This document shows, one piece after another, positions 9,301-16,878 of a DNA stretch of 26,622 bases (position 1 is the stretch's first letter; each line of letters starts with the position of its first letter). The DNA lies in assembly GCA_946481585.1 (NCBI GenBank), contig CAMLOF010000009.1, forward strand, positions 1 through 26,622. Reading direction: 5' to 3'. A program made the position numbers and the translations under genes. Source of the stretch: an uncultured Macromonas sp. GTDB lineage: Bacteria > Pseudomonadota > Gammaproteobacteria > Burkholderiales > Burkholderiaceae. A model generated the notes under the pieces. That model saw only the letters and a list, made by a program, of their open reading frames with translations. It made no database searches and was not told the origin of the DNA.

Positions 9301-10523
9301 GGTTTGTCTCCTGTGTGGTTGTGTGTGGGGGAAAGCAGGTCTTGCACCAGTGCCACCCAGTAGGCTGCACCGGTGGCGATGTTGGCGTCGTTGAAGTCGT
9401 AGGCCGGGTTGTGCACCATGCATGCGCCGGGTTCGCCTTCTGCGCCGTTACCAATGAACAGATAGCAGCCCGGCACGCGCTCGAGCATGAAGGCAAAGTC
9501 TTCGCTGCCTGTGAGCATGGGGCCGTTGGGGTTGACCTGGTCGTCGTCGAAATGGCGGCGGGCCACATCAATCGCCCAATCGGTCTCACGGGGGCTGTTG
9601 ACCAGTACCGCATAGCCTGGGCGCCAATCGATCTCGGCACGGACGTTGAAGCTTTCGGCCTGCGCGTGGATCAGCGCTTTGATGCGCCTTTCAGTCTCCT
9701 GGCGCACTTTCGGGTCAAGGGCGCGCACGCCGATTTCAAGCGTTGCCGTGTCTGGGATGACGTTGTTGGCATGGCCAGCGTTGAGTGCTCCCACGGTGAT
9801 GACCACGGGTTGCAGAGGGTCGGTGTTGCGCGACACGATGGTTTGCAACGCCATCACGATGGATGCAGCGGCCACCAGCGGGTCGTCTGCCCGGTGCGGC
9901 ATGCCGCCGTGCCCGCCACGGCCGTGAACCGTGACCGTGACGTAGTCTGACGAAGCCATGGTGGGGCCGCTGCGAAATACCAGTTGCCCCTGGGGGTGGC
10001 CAGGCATGTTGTGCATGGCAAAGATGGCGTCGCAAGGGAAGCGCTCGAACAGACCGTCTTCCATCATCTTCAGCGCACCGCCCGCGCCTTCTTCCGCAGG
10101 CTGAAAGATCAGGTGCAGCGTGCCGTCGAACTGCCCATGCAATGCCAGGTGCTTGGCTGCCGCCAGCAGCATGGCTGTGTGCCCGTCGTGGCCGCAGGCG
10201 TGCATGACGCCGTGGTGTTGACTGCACCACGGCTTGCCGCTGTTTTCAACGATCGGCAGCGCGTCCATGTCCGCGCGCAGGCCAATGCGGCGGGTTCCTT
10301 GTCCGCGCACCAGCCGCCCCACAACACCCGTGCCGCCCAGCCCGTATGTGACCTCGTAGCCCCAGGCCTGCAGCCGTTCGGCCACCAGCCTGGAGGTGCG
10401 GTGTTCGTCAAAGGCCATTTCCGGGTGTTGGTGGATGTCCCGGCGCAACGCGATGAATTCGTCAACCAGCGACGTGTCCATGGCCGCTTTGGCTGCCATT
10501 GGAGAGAGGGGCGAGGACATCAT
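9297..10523 (-). CDS. M20 family amidohydrolase (hippurate hydrolase/aminoacylase-like)
   Basis: A metal-dependent amidohydrolase of peptidase family M20, the subgroup of hippurate hydrolases, N-acyl amino acid amidohydrolases and IAA-amino acid hydrolases. Taking the ATG at 10523 it has 408 residues. Motifs are LRRDIHQHPEMAFDEHRTS, LRADMDALPI (Asp86), HACGHDGHTAMLL (Cys110, His112), FQPAEEGAGGA (Glu144-145), a lid domain with GRGGHGGMPH, and TGSEDFAFMLE near the end. No signal peptide is evident, so it is probably cytoplasmic. Start choice is uncertain: ATGs at 10523, 10520, 10499 and 10481 are all in frame and none has a strong ribosome-binding site. The pairing with a Bug protein and the divergent LysR gene suggest a regulated catabolic unit. 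The substrate is unknown. Confidence 0.9.
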   Translation of the reverse strand: MMSSPLSPMAAKAAMDTSLVDEFIALRRDIHQHPEMAFDEHRTSRLVAERLQAWGYEVTYGLGGTGVVGRLVRGQGTRRIGLRADMDALPIVENSGKPWCSQHHGVMHACGHDGHTAMLLAAAKHLALHGQFDGTLHLIFQPAEEGAGGALKMMEDGLFERFPCDAIFAMHNMPGHPQGQLVFRSGPTMASSDYVTVTVHGRGGHGGMPHRADDPLVAAASIVMALQTIVSRNTDPLQPVVITVGALNAGHANNVIPDTATLEIGVRALDPKVRQETERRIKALIHAQAESFNVRAEIDWRPGYAVLVNSPRETDWAIDVARRHFDDDQVNPNGPMLTGSEDFAFMLERVPGCYLFIGNGAEGEPGACMVHNPAYDFNDANIATGAAYWVALVQDLLSPTHNHTGDKP

Positions 10524-10647
10524 GAGCACGGCGTTTTCTGCTGTAGATCACACGAAAGATGAAGTTGAGTGCATGTTATGTAACGCCAATATTCAAGTCC
10601 AATGCATTGTTGTACATTTATCTATAAATAAAACTCATTGATAAAAC
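10524..10647. promoter_or_regulatory. Divergent promoter region between the amidohydrolase operon and lysR
   Basis: This 124-base gap is much more AT-rich than its surroundings. For the minus-strand operon, TTGGAC (10602-10597) and CATAAC (10580-10575) are 16 bases apart. The perfect palindrome CAATGCATTG (10600-10609) overlaps that -35 and could be part of a LysR operator. For lysR, TATAAA at 10623-10628 is a possible -10, but no good -35 is visible at normal spacing. LysR proteins usually bind such gaps, repress themselves and activate the divergent gene. The elements are modest matches read by eye. Confidence 0.4.
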
Positions 10648-11607
10648 ATGACACTGGTGCAACTGAAGCACTTCATCGCCTTGACCGAAGCCGGGTCGTT
10701 CGCCAAGGCGTCCAAGGTGTTGTTTCTGACCCAGCCTGCGCTTTCGCGCAGCATTCAGGCGTTGGAAGAGGAACTGGGGCAGGCGCTTTTTGACCGTGTT
10801 GGTCGCCGCATAGAGCTGACGGTGGTGGGCCAGCGCCTTTTGCCTCGAGCCCGGCGGCTGGTGCAGGAGGCGGAATCACTGAAAAGTGTGGGCCGCGAGA
10901 TGCAAAAGGGGGTGTCAGGCGCGGTGCGAATCGGTCTCAGCTCCGGCCCTGGCGCCATTCTGTCGGCACCTCTGCTGATGCACATGGCGCAGCACCACCC
11001 CCGGCTGCAGCTGGAGATTTCCCGGGGGCACACGGAACTGCTCATCCACGCCCTGCGCGCAAGGCGGCTCGACGCTGCCGTGGTGGACATACGGGCCGTG
11101 CGCCCGGCGTCGGACTTGCAGATCACTTTGCAGACGGAACTGCCGGCAAGTTTCCTTTGTCGCCAGGGGCATCCGCTTCACGAGAAGGGCGAGCCTGTGG
11201 CTTTTGAGGAATTGTTGGCATACCCGATCGCTTCCACGCCGCTGAGCGATGAAGTGGCGCGGATACTCACTGAACGTTATGGCCCGGCCGCCAACCCCGA
11301 TGACATGGTGACGCTGCGGTGTGATGACACACAGACGCTGGTGGACGTGGCTCGCGAGAGCAACGCCATTGTGCTGACGATCGACGCCGCAGGCCGCGAT
11401 TTGGTCCGGCTTGCAACCGTGCCAGCATTGAACGCCACGGCGCGGTTCGGTATGGTGACGCTGGACCAGCGGGCCGAGGTGCCGGGGCTTCAGATCGTCA
11501 GAGACTTCGTCGGGAGCCTCATGTCCCAATCCCCAGTTGTTCCAGCGCGTCTCCCACCAGCTCCAGACGCAACAAGGGGCTCTCCAAGGTCAGCAGGCGC
11601 TGCTTGA
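10648..11607 (+). CDS. LysR-type transcriptional regulator
   Basis: A 319-residue regulator. Residues 1-60 form the winged helix-turn-helix (LKHFIALTEAGSFAKASKVLFLTQPALSRSIQALEEELG, then LFDRVGRRIELT), a linker helix follows, and the rest is a periplasmic-binding-like effector domain (GAVRIGLSSGPGAILSAPLL onward). It diverges from the amidohydrolase-Bug operon, its most likely target; the inducer is unknown. No Shine-Dalgarno is obvious before the ATG. The last 89 bases overlap the 3' end of the convergent LON-domain gene, and the final 27 or so residues (Pro, Ala, Arg, Ser) lie beyond the usual family end and may be a non-conserved extension. Confidence 0.93.
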   Translation: MTLVQLKHFIALTEAGSFAKASKVLFLTQPALSRSIQALEEELGQALFDRVGRRIELTVVGQRLLPRARRLVQEAESLKSVGREMQKGVSGAVRIGLSSGPGAILSAPLLMHMAQHHPRLQLEISRGHTELLIHALRARRLDAAVVDIRAVRPASDLQITLQTELPASFLCRQGHPLHEKGEPVAFEELLAYPIASTPLSDEVARILTERYGPAANPDDMVTLRCDDTQTLVDVARESNAIVLTIDAAGRDLVRLATVPALNATARFGMVTLDQRAEVPGLQIVRDFVGSLMSQSPVVPARLPPAPDATRGSPRSAGAA

Positions 11608-12160
11608 TTTCGGCGGGCAGGGGCAGCATTTCGGCCCAGCGGTTGGCCACCCAGCCCGCCTCCTGCCAGACGCTGCCTTGGGTCTGATAGGGCGGATAGG
11701 GAGAGATCGCGCCCGGTTGTTCTGCCTGCAGTCGTTCATGGAGCTGGTGCAAGGTTTGCGGAATACCCTGCAGCTCCGGCGGTACCGGGACCGGCGTGTC
11801 GGCAGGCAGCAGCTCCACGTCGGCCGTCCACAGGCCATGCGGCATTTTTTCGCTGCTCACCACACGAAAGCGTTCCGTTCCCTCGCACGCGATGAGCAGC
11901 AGCCCAGGCTGCGGTTGCTCCAGTTCGACGATGCGCGCCAGCGTGCCTACTTCGTGAAACCCCTCCCGCACGAAGCCGCCGCTGGAGGGGTCTGGCTGCT
12001 GCACCTCGCTGCCGCCGGTCAGGCAGACCACGCCGAAAGGCGTGGCCTCACGGTGGCAGCGCCGCACCATGTCGAGGTAGCGCACCTCGAATATCTGCAG
12101 CGGCAGGCTGCCGCCCGGAAAAAGGACGGTGCCCAGCGGGAACAGGGGAATGTTCAACAC
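11519..12160 (-). CDS. LON peptidase substrate-binding domain protein
   Basis: A 213-residue protein consisting essentially of the N-terminal LON domain (IPLFPLGTVLFPGGSLPLQIFEVRYLDMV, then CEGTERFRVV), with no AAA+ ATPase and no Ser-Lys protease domain. Stand-alone proteins of this kind are widespread in proteobacteria and their role is not settled; recognition of unfolded or regulatory proteins is only a guess from the domain. The start is GTG at 12160 (GTG TTG AAC ATT), 22 bases after the accD stop; a TTG at the next codon is an alternative. It is probably the last gene of the trp-accD transcription unit. Its 3' end overlaps the convergent lysR by 89 bases. Confidence 0.9.
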   Translation of the reverse strand: MLNIPLFPLGTVLFPGGSLPLQIFEVRYLDMVRRCHREATPFGVVCLTGGSEVQQPDPSSGGFVREGFHEVGTLARIVELEQPQPGLLLIACEGTERFRVVSSEKMPHGLWTADVELLPADTPVPVPPELQGIPQTLHQLHERLQAEQPGAISPYPPYQTQGSVWQEAGWVANRWAEMLPLPAEIKQRLLTLESPLLRLELVGDALEQLGIGT

Positions 12161-12182
12161 CGTGGGCCCGGTGGCAGCGCCG

Positions 12183-13055
12183 TCAGGCGACGGCGTCGGC
12201 GCTTTGGCGCTGCAGCATGGCCAGCACGTTGGCCACGGTGCCGCGCAGTTCGCGGCGGTCGCAGATGAAGTCCACGGCGCCCTTGGTTTGCAGGAACTCG
12301 GCGCGCTGGAAGCCCTCGGGCAGCTTCACACGCACGGTGTTCTCGATCACGCGCGGGCCGGCGAAGCCGATCAGCGCCTTGGGTTCGGCAATCACCACAT
12401 CACCCACGAAGGCAAAGCCCGCGCTCACGCCGCCCATGGTGGGGTCGGTCAGCACGCTGATGTAGGGCAGCCCCTTCTTGGCCAAACGGGTGAGCGCGGC
12501 GTTGGTCTTAGCCATCTGCATCAGGCTCAGCAGCCCTTCCTGCATGCGCGCGCCGCCCGTGGCGGTGAAGCACACGAAGGGCACTTTCTGCTCGATGGCG
12601 GTTTCCACGCCACGCACGAAGCGCTCGCCCACCACGGAGCCCATGGAGCCGCCCATGAAGTCGAACTCGAAGCACGCAGCCACGATTTCGATGCTCATGA
12701 CCGAGCCACCCATGACGATGAGCGCGTCGGTCTCGCCCGTGACCTCCAGGGCCTCCTTCAGGCGCTCGGGGTACTTGCGGCTGTCCTTGAACTTCAGGGC
12801 ATCGACCGGAATGACCTCCTGGCCCACTTCGTAACGGCCCTGGGCGTCGAGGAACGCATCCAGCCGAGCACGAGCGCCAATGCGATGGTGGTGGGAGCAA
12901 TGCGGACAAACGTTCTGGTTTTTCTCCAGATCGTTCTTGTAAAGAACAGCCTCGCAGCTGGGGCATTTGATCCACAGCCCTTCAGGCACGCTACGGCGCT
13001 CTGCGGGGTCGGTAGGGGAAATTTTTGGGGGTAGCAGTTTCTCAAGCCAGGACAT
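12183..13055 (-). CDS. accD: Acetyl-CoA carboxylase carboxyltransferase subunit beta
   Basis: Beta subunit of the carboxyltransferase that, with AccA, moves the carboxyl group from biotin to acetyl-CoA to form malonyl-CoA, the first committed step of fatty acid synthesis. The 290-residue protein has the zinc ribbon CPSC (Cys31, Cys34) and CPHC (Cys50, Cys53), followed by the crotonase-like fold with [22 protein letters not shown] and [17 protein letters not shown]. The start is the ATG at 13055 with a good AAGGAG site; the frame is open a little further upstream but has no such signal. Placement downstream of trpA and upstream of the LON-domain gene on the same strand suggests co-transcription with the trp genes. 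Confidence 0.97.
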   Translation of the reverse strand: MSWLEKLLPPKISPTDPAERRSVPEGLWIKCPSCEAVLYKNDLEKNQNVCPHCSHHHRIGARARLDAFLDAQGRYEVGQEVIPVDALKFKDSRKYPERLKEALEVTGETDALIVMGGSVMSIEIVAACFEFDFMGGSMGSVVGERFVRGVETAIEQKVPFVCFTATGGARMQEGLLSLMQMAKTNAALTRLAKKGLPYISVLTDPTMGGVSAGFAFVGDVVIAEPKALIGFAGPRVIENTVRVKLPEGFQRAEFLQTKGAVDFICDRRELRGTVANVLAMLQRQSADAVA

Positions 13056-13124
13056 GGTTTCTCCTTGCTGGTCAAAGGCAGCGCCAGCCGCCACCAGGGG
13101 CGGGGCGCTCTTGAATGGGCGACA

Positions 13125-13943
13125 TTATGCGCTCAAGCCGTCCAAGGCCTGCCGGATGCCCCCCAGGAAGGCGGCAGCGGCAGGTGCCACGCCAGAGCGA
13201 GGCTCGTTCTCGATGAGCTGAATCAGCTTGGTGCCGATCACCACCGCATCAGCCGTGCGGCCGACCGCGCAGGCCGTGGCCGCGTCGCGTATGCCAAAGC
13301 CCACGCCCACCGGAGTGTTCACGTGTTGGCGGATGCGCGGCAACATGGCTTCCACGGCGGCGGTGTCCAGGTGGCCCGCACCGGTGACGCCCTTGAGTGA
13401 AACGTAATAGACGTAGCCACTGGCAATGCGCCCGACCTGGGCCATGCGTTCGTCCGTGCTGGTGGGGGCCAGCAGGAAGATCAGGTCCAGCCCGTGGGCT
13501 TTGAGCGTCGCTGCGAATTCCTCGCACTCCTCGGGTGGGTAGTCCACGATCAATACGCCGTCCACACCAGCAGCAGCAGCGTCACGCGCGAAGGCATTTT
13601 GTCCGTGCTTCAGTTCGTAGCGCTCCACCGGGTTGGCGTAGCCCATCAGCACCACAGGGGTGACAGCGTCCGTCTGGCGGAAGGTGCGCACCATGTCCAG
13701 CACCTGGGTCATGCCAATGCCGAAGGTCAGGGCTTTTTCACCGGCTTTCTGGATCACCGGGCCATCGGCCATGGGGTCGGAAAACGGCACGCCCAGCTCG
13801 ATGATGTCGGCCCCGGCCTGCACCATGGCGTGCATGAGTTCCGGTGTCACGTCCGCGTAGGGGAAGCCAGCGGTGACGTAGGGGATCAGGGCCTTGCGGC
13901 CCTGCTGGCTCAGGTTCTTCAGGGTGTTTTCAATGCGGCTCAT
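13125..13943 (-). CDS. trpA: Tryptophan synthase alpha chain
   Basis: Cleaves indole-3-glycerol phosphate into glyceraldehyde 3-phosphate and indole, which is channelled to TrpB. The 272-residue protein has the catalytic Glu49 and Asp60 in [19 protein letters not shown], the loop [10 protein letters not shown], and the phosphate-binding GVGFGIRDA. The ATG at 13943 begins [11 protein letters not shown], as in the family; a longer open frame upstream only overlaps trpB. It starts 14 bases after the trpB stop, and accD follows after 69 bases. Complete and ordinary. Confidence 0.97.
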   Translation of the reverse strand: MSRIENTLKNLSQQGRKALIPYVTAGFPYADVTPELMHAMVQAGADIIELGVPFSDPMADGPVIQKAGEKALTFGIGMTQVLDMVRTFRQTDAVTPVVLMGYANPVERYELKHGQNAFARDAAAAGVDGVLIVDYPPEECEEFAATLKAHGLDLIFLLAPTSTDERMAQVGRIASGYVYYVSLKGVTGAGHLDTAAVEAMLPRIRQHVNTPVGVGFGIRDAATACAVGRTADAVVIGTKLIQLIENEPRSGVAPAAAAFLGGIRQALDGLSA

Positions 13944-13957
13944 GGCTCGGTTCCGGC

Positions 13958-15256
13958 TCAGGCTTTGATCAGGTTCACCGGCTGCTCGCCGCCCTTGACG
14001 GACTGGCCACGGCAACTGGGGCGGCAGTAGAAGTCGGCCTGCGACAGGTCGGCCACGGTGCCGATGTCCTTGTCGCCCCGGCCCGAGAGGTTCACCAGAA
14101 TGGACTGGTCCGGTCGCATGGTCTTGGCCAGCTTCATGGCGTAGGCCAGGGCGTGGCTGGATTCCAGCGCGGGGATGATGCCTTCGGTGCGGCACAGGTG
14201 GTGGAAGGCTTCAAGCGCTTCCTTGTCGGTGATGCCCACGTACTCGGCACGGCCGATGTCCTTGAGCCAGGCGTGTTCTGGGCCCACGCCGGGGTAGTCC
14301 AGGCCCGCGCTGACGCTGTGCGTCTCGGTGATCTGGCCGTTGTCGTCCTGCAGGATGTAGGTGCGGTTGCCGTGCAGCACGCCGGGGCTGCCTTTTTGCA
14401 GCGATGCCGAGTGCTTGTCCGTGTCCATGCCTTCGCCAGCCGCTTCCACGCCGATCAGGCGGGTTTTCTCGTGTGCGATGTAGGGGTAGAAGATACCCAT
14501 GGCATTGCTGCCGCCGCCCACGCAGGCCACCACTGCGTCGGGTTGCAGTTCGCTGCCGTTGCCTGGCAGCTTCAGGTCGGCCAGCATTTCGGGCATCTGC
14601 TTCAGGCATTCCTCGCCAATCACGCTCTGGAAGTCGCGCACCATCATGGGGTAGGGGTGCGGGCCCGCCACGGTGCCGATGATGTAGAAGGTGTTCTCCA
14701 CGTTCGTCACCCAGTCGCGCATGGCCTCGTTCAGCGCGTCCTTCAGCGTTTTGCTGCCGCTTTCCACCGGTACAACGGTGGCGCCCAGCAGCTTCATGCG
14801 GTAGACGTTGGGACTTTGGCGCTTCACGTCCTCGGCGCCCATGTAGACGATGCATTCCAGCCCGTAGCGGGCACAGATGGTGGCAGTGGCCACGCCGTGC
14901 TGGCCTGCGCCGGTCTCGGCAATGATGCGCGGCTTGCCCATGCGCTTGGCCAACATGGCCTGGCCGATCACGTTGTTGATCTTGTGGGCGCCGGTGTGGT
15001 TGAGGTCTTCGCGTTTCAGGAAGATTTGCGCTCCGCCCAGTTCGCGGCTGGTGCGCGCCGCGTGGTAGATGGGCGAGGGGCGGCCCACGAAGTGCGCCAG
15101 CTCGTAGCGGAATTCGCGCAGGAACTCGGGGTCGTGCTGGTACTTGGCGTAAGCCTCGCGCAGTTCATTGATGGCGTGAGTGAGCGTTTCGCTGATGAAG
15201 CTGCCGCCATAGGGGCCGAAGTGGCCGCGTGCGTCGGGTTGGTGGTATTCGTACAT
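13958..15256 (-). CDS. trpB: Tryptophan synthase beta chain
   Basis: PLP enzyme that joins indole to L-serine to give L-tryptophan, in an alpha2-beta2 complex with TrpA. The protein has 432 residues from the ATG at 15256. The PLP lysine is Lys92 in HTGAHKINN, and the phosphate-binding GGGSNAMG and [11 protein letters not shown] blocks are intact. After the usual family end (about residue 405) there is a tail of about 25 residues containing [17 protein letters not shown], with two cysteines four residues apart. The gap before it (142 bases to trpF) is the widest in the trp block and holds a 6-bp GGCCTG/CAGGCC hairpin (15288-15306) and a CCGAAC/GTTCGG repeat (15361-15387). Confidence 0.97.
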   Translation of the reverse strand: MYEYHQPDARGHFGPYGGSFISETLTHAINELREAYAKYQHDPEFLREFRYELAHFVGRPSPIYHAARTSRELGGAQIFLKREDLNHTGAHKINNVIGQAMLAKRMGKPRIIAETGAGQHGVATATICARYGLECIVYMGAEDVKRQSPNVYRMKLLGATVVPVESGSKTLKDALNEAMRDWVTNVENTFYIIGTVAGPHPYPMMVRDFQSVIGEECLKQMPEMLADLKLPGNGSELQPDAVVACVGGGSNAMGIFYPYIAHEKTRLIGVEAAGEGMDTDKHSASLQKGSPGVLHGNRTYILQDDNGQITETHSVSAGLDYPGVGPEHAWLKDIGRAEYVGITDKEALEAFHHLCRTEGIIPALESSHALAYAMKLAKTMRPDQSILVNLSGRGDKDIGTVADLSQADFYCRPSCRGQSVKGGEQPVNLIKA

Positions 15257-15398
15257 GGCTCTTGATTCGTTGGGTGCTGGGGTGCCAGGCCTGAATGGAA
15301 CAGGCCGGGCGCAGGGAGGGCGTACCTGATGGTCCGTTCCAGACAAACCTCGCCAAGGAGCCGAACGTTGCCGTAGCGGGTGTTCGGCCGCAGAGGTG

Positions 15399-16055
15399 TC
15401 AGGACGCGTCGGCCAGGCGAACGGCCTCGATGAAGCGGTCGATCAGCTCGGGGCTCTTGATGCCCTTGGCGCTTTCCACGCCGGAGCTGACGTCAACCGC
15501 CCAGGGGCGCACGAGACGGACGCCAGCGGTCACATTTGCAGGTGTGAGTCCACCAGACAAAACGAGGCGAGCGCTGGCGTTTAGTTGCGGGTGTGACCAA
15601 TTGAAGGCTGTCCAGTCGAAGGAAACTCCACCACCACCATAGCCCTGTACGTGGGCGTCGAGCAGAATGGCCTGCGCGGCGGTGTGCTGTTCAGCGTATT
15701 CTAGAAGATCGAAGCCCGCAGCGCCATCACCCGTGGGCACACGGGCGGCGCGGATGTAGGGACGGCCATGGGACAGGCATTCGGCGGGGGATTCGTCGCC
15801 GTGAAACTGCAGCAGCGCGTTTGGCACAGCCGCCAAACCTGCACGTATCTCGTCGCCTGAGGCGTTGACGAACAGCAATACAGGCGTGACGAAGGGCGGC
15901 AACAAGCGGGCCAGTTCTCCGGCTCGTTTGGGTGAGACGGCGCGCGGGCTGGGCGGGTAGAGCACGAAGCCGATGGCATCCGCGCCAGCATGCACGGCGT
16001 GGCGCACGTCCTCTTCGCGCGTGAGGCCACAGATCTTGATGCGTGTACGGGGCAT
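15399..16055 (-). CDS. trpF: Phosphoribosylanthranilate isomerase
   Basis: TIM-barrel enzyme that isomerises N-(5'-phosphoribosyl)anthranilate to CdRP in tryptophan synthesis. The 218-residue protein has the catalytic Cys9 in RIKICGLT and Asp133 in [14 protein letters not shown], plus the phosphate-binding [11 protein letters not shown] and VDVSSGVES. The ATG at 16055 is chosen since the family begins [12 protein letters not shown]; the frame is open slightly further, into truA. It begins 11 bases after the truA stop. The order truA-trpF is also known from Pseudomonas. The early tryptophan genes (trpE, G, D, C) are not in the window. Confidence 0.96.
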   Translation of the reverse strand: MPRTRIKICGLTREEDVRHAVHAGADAIGFVLYPPSPRAVSPKRAGELARLLPPFVTPVLLFVNASGDEIRAGLAAVPNALLQFHGDESPAECLSHGRPYIRAARVPTGDGAAGFDLLEYAEQHTAAQAILLDAHVQGYGGGGVSFDWTAFNWSHPQLNASARLVLSGGLTPANVTAGVRLVRPWAVDVSSGVESAKGIKSPELIDRFIEAVRLADAS

Positions 16056-16066
16056 GGCGGAAACGT

Positions 16067-16852
16067 TCAGGGGAGCCAGTCGAGGCCCGGCACAGTGTCG
16101 GGCAGGCCCCACTTGGCATCATAAAGCGGGCCGACGAAGTAGAGCCCGTCCGGGGAGAACGTGGGGGCAGCCACCTCGCGGCTGCGAGCCTGGAGCACTT
16201 GCTCCATCCACCCGGGCGGCCGCAGTCCTTGTCCCACGGCAACCAGGCAGCCCATGATGTTGCGGATCATGTGGTGAAGGAATGCGTTGGCCTCGAAGTC
16301 GAAGCGCCAGTAGGCCCCCCGGCGGCTGATGCTGATGCGGCGCAAGTCCTTGATGGGCGACAGTGCTTGGCACTGTGCCGCGCGGAAGGATGTGAAGTCG
16401 TGTTCGCCCAGCAAGTGCGCAGCGGCGGCCTCCATGGCTGCCTGGTCCAGCGGGCGGAACACCCAGCCCGCACGGCCAGACTCGAAGCTCGGGCGCACGG
16501 GTGATTCGAGCAGCACGTAGGCGTAACGCCGTGCGACGGCGCTGGCGCGGGCATGAAAGGCATCAGGCACCGGGTGCGCCCACTGCACGGCAATGTCGTT
16601 CGGCAGGAAACGGTTGGTGCCGCGAACCCAGGAGTTCATGGGGCGCTGCAGTTCGGTGTCGAAGTGCACCACCTGCATCAGGCCGTGTACGCCCGCGTCG
16701 GTGCGACCCGCGCAAAGGGTGTTGACAGAAGGCAACACGCTGAACTCGGCCAGAGCGGATTCAAGGCGGTCCTGTACCGTTAGCCCGCTGGGCTGGCTCT
16801 GCCAACCCTGGTACGCGCCACCCTGGTAGCTGATGCCGAGAGCGATCCTCAA
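16067..16852 (-). CDS. truA: tRNA pseudouridine synthase A
   Basis: Converts uridines 38-40 in the tRNA anticodon arm to pseudouridine. The 261-residue protein has the catalytic Asp52 in CAGRTDAGVHG and family blocks MRIALGISYQGGAYQGWQSQ, FHARASAVARRYAYVL, and FLHHMIRNIMGCLVAVG. The start appears to be TTG at 16852: the family N-terminus begins there and no in-frame ATG or GTG is available nearby. No strong Shine-Dalgarno precedes it. It lies 26 bases after the fimV stop, so it is probably co-transcribed with fimV and trpF; fimV-truA-trpF is a conserved neighbourhood. Confidence 0.94.
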   Translation of the reverse strand: MRIALGISYQGGAYQGWQSQPSGLTVQDRLESALAEFSVLPSVNTLCAGRTDAGVHGLMQVVHFDTELQRPMNSWVRGTNRFLPNDIAVQWAHPVPDAFHARASAVARRYAYVLLESPVRPSFESGRAGWVFRPLDQAAMEAAAAHLLGEHDFTSFRAAQCQALSPIKDLRRISISRRGAYWRFDFEANAFLHHMIRNIMGCLVAVGQGLRPPGWMEQVLQARSREVAAPTFSPDGLYFVGPLYDAKWGLPDTVPGLDWLP

Positions 16853-16878
16853 TGTGTGTCTGCCAGCCGGAATCTGAG

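Noticed and set aside
12129..13034. Long plus-strand open frame (about 300 codons) opposite accD
   Set aside because: It is antisense to a complete accD, its translation is rich in His, Ala, Gly and Val with no recognisable domain, and it arises from GC-rich codon use on the other strand.
14153..15265. 370-codon plus-strand open frame opposite trpB
   Set aside because: Antisense shadow of trpB with low-complexity composition, no ribosome-binding site and no family resemblance.
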